DNA from: JASLDZ01 sp038226305
GTDB taxonomy: Bacteria > Pseudomonadota > Alphaproteobacteria > Caulobacterales > Caulobacteraceae
Direction: 5' to 3'
Assembly (NCBI GenBank): GCA_038226305.1
Contig: JBBRQN010000008.1
Span: 49,630 to 113,629 of the forward strand
Length of the DNA stretch: 64,000 bases
The position numbers were made by a program, and so were the translations under genes. The notes beneath the pieces were generated by a model. That model had not been told where the DNA came from and searched no databases. It worked only from the letters and a program-made list of their open reading frames with translations. Below, in pieces: positions 57,636 to 64,000 of the stretch; position 1 is the first letter of the stretch; each line of letters begins with the position of its first letter.

Positions 57636-58115
57636 ATGAGTGTTGCATTCACCAAGGAACAGGACGCCGAGTCCGAAGCCGCCAACCTGCCGGACCGGCC
57701 GATCTCGGCCGCGCCGAACCTCGTCACGCCTGCGGGCATGGAGCAGATCGAGGCCGAGCTGGCTTCCGCCCGCGCGGCCTATTCCGCCGCCCAGTCGGCC
57801 GGCGGCGTGGAGGCCGACCGCACCGCGATGGCGCGGGCCACCCGCGACCTGCGCTACTGGTCCGCGCGCCGGGGATCGGCCCAGCTGGTGGAGCCGGGGG
57901 CCTCCACGGGCGTGCTGGCGTTCGGCGGCTCGGTCACCTTCGAGCGGCAGGACGGCCGGGTGCAGACTTTCCGCATCGTCGGCGAAGACGAGGCCGATCC
58001 CAGGCTCGGCGCAGTCAGCTACGTATCGCCCCTGGCCCAGGCGCTCCTTGGCAAGGCCGTGGGCGACACCGCCGTTGTGGGCGGCGGCGAAGTGGAGATC
58101 ACCGGGCTGGGGTGA
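57636..58115 (+). CDS. GreA/GreB-family elongation factor
   Basis: The 159-residue protein has the coiled-coil N-terminal domain (LVTPAGMEQIEAELASARAAYSA) and the C-terminal FKBP-like domain (VTFERQDGRVQTFRIVGEDEADPRLGAVSYVSPLAQALLGKAVGDTA), with the family GEDEAD-like motif. The tip of the N-terminal coil lacks the usual acidic pair, so it could differ from cleavage-stimulating GreA. The ATG at 57636 is chosen; the longer frame overlaps ftsK. It starts 37 bases after the ftsK stop. Confidence 0.88.
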   Translation: MSVAFTKEQDAESEAANLPDRPISAAPNLVTPAGMEQIEAELASARAAYSAAQSAGGVEADRTAMARATRDLRYWSARRGSAQLVEPGASTGVLAFGGSVTFERQDGRVQTFRIVGEDEADPRLGAVSYVSPLAQALLGKAVGDTAVVGGGEVEITGLG

Positions 58116-58123
58116 TCGTCAAA

Positions 58124-58149
58124 GGCCTCCCCCGCAATGCGGAGGAGAC
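58124..58149. repeat. GC-rich palindrome, family A, copy 7
   Basis: CCTCCCCCGC and GCGGAGG form a stem between the convergent greA-like gene and the thiolase gene. The flanking GGAGGAGACC is also seen at copy 2. Confidence 0.6.
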
Positions 58150-58156
58150 CTGGACG

Positions 58157-59365
58157 TCACACCCGCTCGAGCGCCACGGCGAGGCCCTGGCCGACGCCGA
58201 TGCATAGAGTGACCAGCGCGCGCCTGCCGCCGGTGGCTTCGAGCGCATGCACCGCCGTCATCGCGAGGCGCGCGCCCGACATGCCGAGGGGGTGGCCGAG
58301 CGCGATGGCGCCGCCGTTGGGGTTTAGACGCTCCTCGTCCTGCGCCACGCCGATGGCCTTCATGGCGGCGATCACCTGGGCGGCGAAGGCCTCGTTGACC
58401 TCGATCACGTCGAAGTCAGCGATCGTCAGCCCAAGGCGCTGCATCAGCTTCTGCGAGGCGGGGGCGGGGCCCATGCCCATCATCTTCGGCTCAACGCCCG
58501 CCGCCGCCATGCCGAGGATGCGGGCGCGGGGCTTCAAGCCGTTGGCGAGCGCCGCCGCTTCAGACGCGATGAACATGGCCGCCGCCCCGTCGTTCAGACC
58601 GGAGGCGTTGCCCGCCGTGACGCAGCCGTCGGGGCGCACCACGGGCTTCAGCTTGCCCAGCATCTCCAGCGTGGTCTCAGGGCGCGGGTGCTCGTCGGTG
58701 GTGAAGGGGTCGAGCGGCTTGCCTTTGGCGTCTACCCGCTCCACCGGCGTGATCTCGGCGGCGAAGTAGCCTGAGGCCTGGGCGCGCCCGGCGCGGGCCT
58801 GCGTCTGCTCGGCGTAGCGGTCCTGGTCCTCGCGGGTGACCTGATGGGCCTGCGCCACGTTCTCGGCGGTCTCGGGCATCGTGTCGACGCCGTACATGGC
58901 CTTCATCTTCGGGTTGATCAGCCGCCAGCCGAGCGTCGTGTCCTCGAGCTTGGCCGAGCGGTCGAAGGCCGAGCCCGCCTTGCCCATGACGTAGGGCGCG
59001 CGCGTCATCGACTCGACGCCGCCCGCGATGATCAGGTCGGCTTGATCGGTGCGGATGGCCCGCGCGGCCTGCCCCACGGCCTCCAGGCCCGAGGCGCACA
59101 GGCGGTTGACGGTGACGCCCGGCACGGTCGGCGGCAGGCCCGCCAGCAGCAGGCACATGCGCGCCGCGTCGCGGTTATCCTCCCCAGACTGATTGGCCCC
59201 GCCGTAGATCACATCGTCCACGCGCGAGGGGTCCACGCCCGCGTTGCGCGCCATCAGCGCCCGGATGGGCACGGCGCCCAGATCATCCGGCCGCACGCCT
59301 GCGAGCCCCCCGTTCAGCCGGCCGATGGGTGTGCGGATCGCGTCGCAGATGAAGGCTTCGGTCAT
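58157..59365 (-). CDS. pcaF: 3-oxoadipyl-CoA thiolase (PcaF type)
   Basis: The 402-residue thiolase has the nucleophile Cys in TVNRLCASGLEAV, NEAFAAQ, the His in GGAIALGHPLGMSGARL and the second Cys in LCIGVGQG. The form NPNGGAIALGHPLGMSGAR and the length of 402 are those of 3-oxoadipyl-CoA thiolase; acetyl-CoA acetyltransferases have HPIGASG. It follows the two CoA-transferase subunits by a four-base overlap, the usual pcaIJF order of beta-ketoadipate degradation. Confidence 0.9.
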   Translation of the reverse strand: MTEAFICDAIRTPIGRLNGGLAGVRPDDLGAVPIRALMARNAGVDPSRVDDVIYGGANQSGEDNRDAARMCLLLAGLPPTVPGVTVNRLCASGLEAVGQAARAIRTDQADLIIAGGVESMTRAPYVMGKAGSAFDRSAKLEDTTLGWRLINPKMKAMYGVDTMPETAENVAQAHQVTREDQDRYAEQTQARAGRAQASGYFAAEITPVERVDAKGKPLDPFTTDEHPRPETTLEMLGKLKPVVRPDGCVTAGNASGLNDGAAAMFIASEAAALANGLKPRARILGMAAAGVEPKMMGMGPAPASQKLMQRLGLTIADFDVIEVNEAFAAQVIAAMKAIGVAQDEERLNPNGGAIALGHPLGMSGARLAMTAVHALEATGGRRALVTLCIGVGQGLAVALERV

Positions 59366-60009
59366 GAGGTGAGCGCTTCCGTGTAGGGGGCCTGCGTCTT
59401 GGCGCGGACTTCGTCGGGGGTGACGCCGTCGGCGAGTTCGATGAGGGTGAGCCCCCCTGCAGCCTTATCGACCGAGAATACGGCGAGGTCGGTGATCACG
59501 AGGTCGACCACGGCCTTGCCCGTGAGCGGCAGGTCGCAGGCGTGGAGGAGTTTGGGGGCGCCCGTCTTGTCGGTGTGCTCCATGAGCACGACCACGCGCT
59601 TGACCCCGGCCACGAGGTCCATCGCCCCGCCCATGCCCTTGATCATCTTGCCGGGGATCGTCCAGTTGGCGAGGTCGCCGTTCTGGGCCACCTGCATGGC
59701 CCCCAGGATCGCGAGGTCGATGTGGCCGCCGCGGATCATGGCGAAGCTATCGGCCGAGCTGAAGAAGCTCGTGGTGGGAAGCTCGGTGATGGTCTGCTTG
59801 CCGGCGTTGATCAGGTCTGGGTCCACGTCCTCGTCGAAGGGGAAGGGACCGATGCCCAGCATGCCGTTCTCGCTCTGCAGCGTCACGGTCATGCCGGGGG
59901 GAACGTGGTTGGCCACCAGCGTCGGGATGCCGATGCCGAGGTTCACGTAGTAGCCGTCGCGCAGTTCGCGGGCGGCGCGGCGGGCGAGGTCGTCGCGGGT
60001 CCAGGCCAT
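59362..60009 (-). CDS. pcaJ: 3-oxoacid (3-oxoadipate) CoA-transferase, subunit B
   Basis: The 215-residue beta subunit transfers CoA from succinyl-CoA to 3-oxoadipate. It has GIGIPTLVANHVPPGMTVTLQSENGMLGIGPFP with the active-site Glu in the SENG motif, and FSSADSFAMIRGGHIDLAILGAMQV. It overlaps the subunit A gene by one base and the thiolase gene by four. ScoB-type acetoacetate use is the alternative, but the thiolase type favours the adipate pathway. Confidence 0.9.
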   Translation of the reverse strand: MAWTRDDLARRAARELRDGYYVNLGIGIPTLVANHVPPGMTVTLQSENGMLGIGPFPFDEDVDPDLINAGKQTITELPTTSFFSSADSFAMIRGGHIDLAILGAMQVAQNGDLANWTIPGKMIKGMGGAMDLVAGVKRVVVLMEHTDKTGAPKLLHACDLPLTGKAVVDLVITDLAVFSVDKAAGGLTLIELADGVTPDEVRAKTQAPYTEALTS

Positions 60010-60749
60010 CAGATGCCGCTCCCGGCGGAAGGGATCGCCGCATCGGGCGAGCGTTTGGTGACGGTGCGCTGCTCGATCCACTTCTCGTAGTGGTCGCCCT
60101 GCACGAGGCGGTCGACATAGATGCCGGGGGTGTGGATCTGGTCGGGGTCCAGCGAGCCCGTGGGCACGATCTCCTCCACCTCGGCGATGCAGATGGCGCC
60201 GGCCGTGGCCATCATCGGATTGAAGTTCCGCGCCGTCTTTCGATAGACGAGGTTGCCCTCGGGGTCGGCCTTCCAGGCCTTCACGATGGAGATGTCGGCC
60301 TTGAGCCAGCGCTCCATCACATAGGTCTCGCCGTCGAATTCCTGCGTGGGCTTGCCTTCGGCGACCAGAGTGCCGACGCCCGTCTTCGTGAAGAAGGCGG
60401 GGATGCCCGCGCCTCCCGCCCGGATTCGCTCGGCCAGGGTGCCCTGCGGGTTCAGCTCCAGCTCCAGCTTTCCGGACAGATACAGGTCGGCGAAGAGCTT
60501 GTTCTCCCCCACGTAGGACGAGATCATCTTGCGGATCTGCCCGGCGTTCAGCAGCACCCACAGGCCCAGCCCGTCGGCGCCGCAGTTGTTGGAGATCACC
60601 GTCAGGTCCTTCACCCCCGTGGCGCACAGGGCGGTGATCAGCGTCTCGGGGTTGCCGCAGAGGCCGAAGCCCCCGGACATGATGGTCATCCCGTCCTTCA
60701 CCACGCCCTCTAGGGCAGCGGCGGCGTCGGCGTAGGTCTTGTCGCTCAT
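60009..60749 (-). CDS. pcaI: 3-oxoacid (3-oxoadipate) CoA-transferase, subunit A
   Basis: The 246-residue alpha subunit shows VKDGMTIMSGGFGLCGNPETLITAL, ISNNCGADGLGLWVLL, YVGENKLFADLYLSGKLELELNPQGTLAERIRAGGAGIPAFFTKTGVGT, the G-G-F-G-x-C-G-x-P CoA-binding and acyl-binding regions. It is the first gene of the leftward operon with pcaJ and pcaF. No protocatechuate genes are nearby. Confidence 0.92.
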   Translation of the reverse strand: MSDKTYADAAAALEGVVKDGMTIMSGGFGLCGNPETLITALCATGVKDLTVISNNCGADGLGLWVLLNAGQIRKMISSYVGENKLFADLYLSGKLELELNPQGTLAERIRAGGAGIPAFFTKTGVGTLVAEGKPTQEFDGETYVMERWLKADISIVKAWKADPEGNLVYRKTARNFNPMMATAGAICIAEVEEIVPTGSLDPDQIHTPGIYVDRLVQGDHYEKWIEQRTVTKRSPDAAIPSAGSGI

Positions 60750-60819
60750 GCCCCGGGTTCTAGCGGCCGGGGGTTGGAGGCGGAAGGGGCTGGGGCGGGC
60801 CAGCCCCTTCCGCCACCGA

Positions 60820-63492
60820 TCAGCCGCCGGTCTTGGCGATCCAGGCGGCGATCTCGGGCGTGCGTTCGGCCTTGATGCGGATGCGGTTGCGGCCCGCGCT
60901 CAGGGTGCGGCGCACGTCGCCCTGCGCGGTCTCGGGGATGCCGGTTTTGGCGTAGGCTTCCAGCTTGTCGAGGAGCTTGGCGTCGGTGGAACCGGCGACC
61001 AGGCGGGCAAACATCTGGTTGCGGCTGTCCACCTCCAGGGCGGCCGAGTAGCTGTCCAGGTGCGCCACGTAGAAGTCGAACGCCATGGTGCGGTGACGGG
61101 CACCCACAGCCCGCAGCATCGAGGGCGTGGTGGTCACCGGCGGCTCGCCCGAGATCGACAGGTCGAGGGCCTTCTGGCCCAGGGCGTCGTCCTTGGCGGC
61201 GCCGAGGTAGGTGTAGAACTCGGCCTTGGCCGTGGCGTCGCGGGTGGACTTGGCCATGTCGTGGATCGCGTCCCACTCGGCCGGGGTGGCGTTGCGAGCC
61301 ACGATGCCCAGCACCGTGCGCCGGATCGACGGCGGCAGGGTGCTGCCCGCGGTGAGCGTGGCGAAGCGCTTGCGCGCCTCGGCCAGCACCGAAGCGTCGC
61401 CCATCGCACCCAGCTGCTGCAGCACCTGGCCGCGAAGCTGCGAGTCGTTTGAGGCCTCGCCCGGCTTCGGATCCCAGCCGAGGCGGGCGTAGATCGGGGT
61501 CAGCACCCGGCGGGCGTAGGTGGCCACGGCGGGCTGGCGGGGGTCTTCATCGAAGAGGCCGTAGATCGAGCCCACGATGCCCGCCACGTTCGACTGCACG
61601 ATGGGGTCGGCGTTCGTGGGCACCTTCAGCGACAGGTCCAGCGTCTCGGACACCGGCACATAGCCGGACTCGCCCAGCGCCCAGGTGTCGGACAGCACGC
61701 CAGACTGGTCGGCGGCGTCCATCCGCGGGAAGGCCTCGACGATGGCCTTGAAGGCCTCCGGCGCATAGGCGGTGCGGAAGTAGCCGGTCTGGCCCTTGTT
61801 GATCAGGGTCGCCGGGCCGTCGAAGGCCGAGACGGTGACGGGCGACTTGCCGGTGACGCTGACGATGCGGCTGTCGCCCGGCTTGTAGTTGGCGGTGGCG
61901 GGGCCGACGACCACGGGCACCGTCCAGGTGCGGTCGGCCTTGGAGACCGCGTCCACCCCGAAGCGCTCCTGGCTGAGGCTGAAGCCCCCGGCGCGGGGCG
62001 TCACGCGGATCAGGGGCACGCCCGACTGAAGGGTGAAGTCGTGGGCGATCTTGGTCACCTTCTTGGGGCTGACCGCGTCGATCTCCTTCCACAGGTCGTC
62101 GGTGACCGTGTTGGAGTACTTGTGCTTGGCCATGTAGCGCCGCACGCCCGCGCGCCACGCCGCTTCGCCGGTGTAGCGCTCCAGCATGCCGATGACGGCC
62201 TCACCCTTCTGGTAGGTGATGGTGTCGAACGCCTGGTTCGCTTCCAGCACGTCGCGGATCGGGGTGATGATCGGGTGGGTGCCGGCCTGGGCGTCGAGGC
62301 GCATGGCGGCCTGAGTGCCCCCCTGCTCCTGCACGGCAGTGTTCCAGCTGGGGTTGAAGTGGCCGGTGGCCTTGGCGGCCATCCACGAGGCGAAGCCCTC
62401 GTTCAGCCACAGGTCGTCCCACCACTGCATGGTGACGAGGTCGCCGAACCACTGGTGCGCCATCTCATGCGCGATGGTCGAATAGACGCCCTGCTTGTTG
62501 CCCTCGGTGGAGATCTTCGGATCGATCAGGACGGCCGTCTCGAAGTAGAGAATGGCGCCCCAGTTTTCCATGGCGCTGAAGAACTGGCTCTGCCCGGGGG
62601 CGGCGATCAGGTCCATCTTCGGCAGGGGGTATTTCACGCCGAAATAGTCGTTGTAATAGGGCAGGATGGCGGAGGCGGCGTCCAGCGCGAAGCCCGCCTT
62701 GGCACCCTCGCCCCGGCGGAAGATCACCCCCACGTCCACGCCGCCCACGTTGCGGTGGATGCGCTCGAAGTCGCCCATGCCGAAGTAGACGAGATAGCTC
62801 GACATCTTGGGCGAGGTGCCGAAGGTCACCGTCTTCAGCCCCGCGCCGGCGTCCTTCGTGGAGGTCACCGGCATGTTGGAGATGGGGAAGTCGGCTTTGG
62901 GGATCGTGGCTTCCAGGGCGAACGTCGCCTTGTGGCCGGGCTCGTCCCAGCTGGGGGCGAAGCGGCGGAAGTCGGAGTTTTCGAACTGGGTGAACAGGGC
63001 GCGCTTCTTGGCGCCGTCGGCCGCCTCGTAGTCGAGGGCGAAGATGCCCGCCGGGTTGCGGTTGATCTTGCCGGTGTAGGCGATGGTGAGCACGCGCTTG
63101 CCGGGCTTCAGCGTCGCCGGGAAGGTCAGCGTCGCCGTCTCCTCCTTGGCGTCGTAGGCCACGGCGGGGGTGGCCGCCTCGCCCGAGAGCGAGACCTTGG
63201 TGAACACGAGGTCGGCCTGGTTCAGCTTTATGACCTTGGTGGCCGAGGTGATCTGGATGTCGATCGCCGCCGTACCGGAGAACGTCAGGGCGGTGGCGTC
63301 CGGCCGGATGCCGATGCGGTAGGCCGAGGGGCTGACGGTCGCCGGCAGCACCACGCGGCTGGCGGGGGCAGCGGCGGCAGCGGCCTTGGTCGCGGCGTGG
63401 GCCTTGGCATGGGCGGGAGCGGCCTGGGCGCCCGCGGCGCTCATCAGGGCCGCCGCCAGAACGGCGGTGGAGACGGCGGAAATCGACGGCAT
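60820..63492 (-). CDS. M1-family aminopeptidase, secreted
   Basis: The 890-residue zinc aminopeptidase has a signal peptide (SAVSTAVLAAALMSAAGAQA), an Ala/Lys linker, a beta-sandwich domain, and the catalytic domain with H342-E-M-A-H346 and E365 (NEGFASW) as zinc ligands. The substrate motif is SAMENWG rather than the usual GAMENWG. Then come a beta-sandwich and a helical C-terminal domain. It probably removes N-terminal residues of periplasmic or extracellular peptides. Confidence 0.95.
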   Translation of the reverse strand: MPSISAVSTAVLAAALMSAAGAQAAPAHAKAHAATKAAAAAAPASRVVLPATVSPSAYRIGIRPDATALTFSGTAAIDIQITSATKVIKLNQADLVFTKVSLSGEAATPAVAYDAKEETATLTFPATLKPGKRVLTIAYTGKINRNPAGIFALDYEAADGAKKRALFTQFENSDFRRFAPSWDEPGHKATFALEATIPKADFPISNMPVTSTKDAGAGLKTVTFGTSPKMSSYLVYFGMGDFERIHRNVGGVDVGVIFRRGEGAKAGFALDAASAILPYYNDYFGVKYPLPKMDLIAAPGQSQFFSAMENWGAILYFETAVLIDPKISTEGNKQGVYSTIAHEMAHQWFGDLVTMQWWDDLWLNEGFASWMAAKATGHFNPSWNTAVQEQGGTQAAMRLDAQAGTHPIITPIRDVLEANQAFDTITYQKGEAVIGMLERYTGEAAWRAGVRRYMAKHKYSNTVTDDLWKEIDAVSPKKVTKIAHDFTLQSGVPLIRVTPRAGGFSLSQERFGVDAVSKADRTWTVPVVVGPATANYKPGDSRIVSVTGKSPVTVSAFDGPATLINKGQTGYFRTAYAPEAFKAIVEAFPRMDAADQSGVLSDTWALGESGYVPVSETLDLSLKVPTNADPIVQSNVAGIVGSIYGLFDEDPRQPAVATYARRVLTPIYARLGWDPKPGEASNDSQLRGQVLQQLGAMGDASVLAEARKRFATLTAGSTLPPSIRRTVLGIVARNATPAEWDAIHDMAKSTRDATAKAEFYTYLGAAKDDALGQKALDLSISGEPPVTTTPSMLRAVGARHRTMAFDFYVAHLDSYSAALEVDSRNQMFARLVAGSTDAKLLDKLEAYAKTGIPETAQGDVRRTLSAGRNRIRIKAERTPEIAAWIAKTGG

Positions 63493-63592
63493 GAGGCGCG
63501 CTCTGACTAAAAGGATGATGCCGCGGACCCTATGTCGCCCTCGCGCCCCTCGCCAAGGGCAGGTTCGACCCCGGACGGGTTAAATATCGGCA

Positions 63593-64000
63593 ATGCCTGA
63601 CGCTTCCGCCCCAGCATCCGCGACGCGAACCGGCCCGCCGCAGGGGTTCCACCTCCTGCCCGCCCGCTTCGATCCCGCGGCGCAGGCGGCTCTGCTGGAG
63701 TCGGTGCTGAAGGCGGTTGAGCGGGCCCCGTTCTACCATCCGGTCACGCCCGGCGGTCAGCCCATGAGCGTTCGCAACACCAACCTCGGCACCCTGGGAT
63801 GGACCACCGGGCCGGCCGGCTATCGCTACAGCCCCACCCATCCGGCCACGGGCGCGCCCTGGCCGCCGATCCCGGAGACCCTCCTGGCCTTGTGGGCGGA
63901 ACTGGCGCCGGATGAGCCGCCGCCCGACTCCTGCCTCGTGAACCTCTATCGCGGGGCGGCGAAGATGGGCCTGCACCAGGACCGCGACGAGGCCGACATC
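63593..64000 (+). CDS. alkB: AlkB-family DNA oxidative demethylase (N-terminal part)
   Basis: AlkB is a 2-oxoglutarate/Fe(II) dioxygenase that repairs alkylated DNA. 136 residues are visible; the gene runs off the window. GFHLLPARFDPAAQAALLESVL, PMSVRNTNLGTLGWTTG and NLYRGAAKMGLHQDRDEADI contain the iron-binding H-x-D. The ATG at 63593 gives MPDASAPASATRTGPP. It is divergent to the M1 peptidase. Confidence 0.93.
   Translation, partial: MPDASAPASATRTGPPQGFHLLPARFDPAAQAALLESVLKAVERAPFYHPVTPGGQPMSVRNTNLGTLGWTTGPAGYRYSPTHPATGAPWPPIPETLLALWAELAPDEPPPDSCLVNLYRGAAKMGLHQDRDEADI

Noticed and set aside
55016..64000. Phage or plasmid genes
   Set aside because: No integrase, terminase, replication or mobilisation genes are found here or elsewhere in the window; all genes have housekeeping families.

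Overview
The window is a 64 kb piece of a GC-rich (about 70 %) alphaproteobacterial chromosome, most likely from the Caulobacterales (Phenylobacterium, Caulobacter or Brevundimonas-like). Support for this: the rimP-nusA-ylxR-infB operon, an Hsp20-DUF1150 pair, a TIGR02300 zinc-ribbon protein beside tRNA-Ala, an NAD-glutamate dehydrogenase of the 180 kDa class, a class of TonB-C repeat protein, and a perfect CtrA box (TTAA-N7-TTAA). Almost all genes are housekeeping or envelope genes. I see no prophage, integrase, insertion sequence, CRISPR array or rRNA. The mutM/ubiE/ubiB, rimP-infB, dapF-mtaB-ftsY-ispZ and ccmCD blocks are the kind found near the replication origin in this order, so the window is probably origin-proximal (inference).

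Layout. 1-255: end of a DUF1993 gene. 590-7008: rimP, nusA, ylxR-type RNA-binding protein and infB (transcription and translation). 7308-10081: a DUF892 ferritin-like stress protein, then a leftward group of DUF1801, SDR, pterin dehydratase and HAD hydrolase. 10224-11288: a secreted proline-repeat, Cys-Cys-rich protein with a peptidoglycan-binding domain. 11375-15352: two glycosyltransferases (the second frameshifted) and a CrtE/IspA-type prenyl synthase. 15349-19806: enoyl-CoA hydratase, a small secreted protein and mutM leftward, then ubiE-ubiB rightward. 19803-24132: a secreted unknown, an M42 peptidase, an SDR and a five-repeat TonB-C protein. 24210-29981: purA, a redoxin, a large thioredoxin/cytochrome c/copper monooxygenase/EF-hand fusion, and aroA.

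30111-30809: TIGR02300 protein and tRNA-Ala(GGC). 30872-34837: a leftward polysaccharide operon (membrane glycosyltransferase, O-antigen ligase, KdsD). 35010-37397: heat-shock hsp20-DUF1150 behind a ROSE-like RNA thermometer, then a PadR-HAAS regulatory pair. 37404-44654: APC permease, prolyl oligopeptidase, dapF, mtaB, PQQ-type sugar dehydrogenase. 44780-52762: ftsY, ispZ, NAD-GDH, AI-2E-type permease. 52908-57598: a small probable CtrA-controlled protein, ccmCD, thiE, ftsK. 57636-60749: GreA-like factor and the pcaIJF operon. 60820-64000: M1 aminopeptidase and the start of alkB.

Most notable items: the copper/heme/thioredoxin/EF-hand fusion with a complete set of copper ligands; the ROSE-type thermometer and sigma-32-like promoter for hsp20; the perfect CtrA box in front of an 85-residue unknown; five exact C-x10-C pairs in a TonB-like protein that lacks an export signal; a one-base deletion in a glycosyltransferase; and a family of seven GC-rich palindromes that all sit at gene 3' ends.
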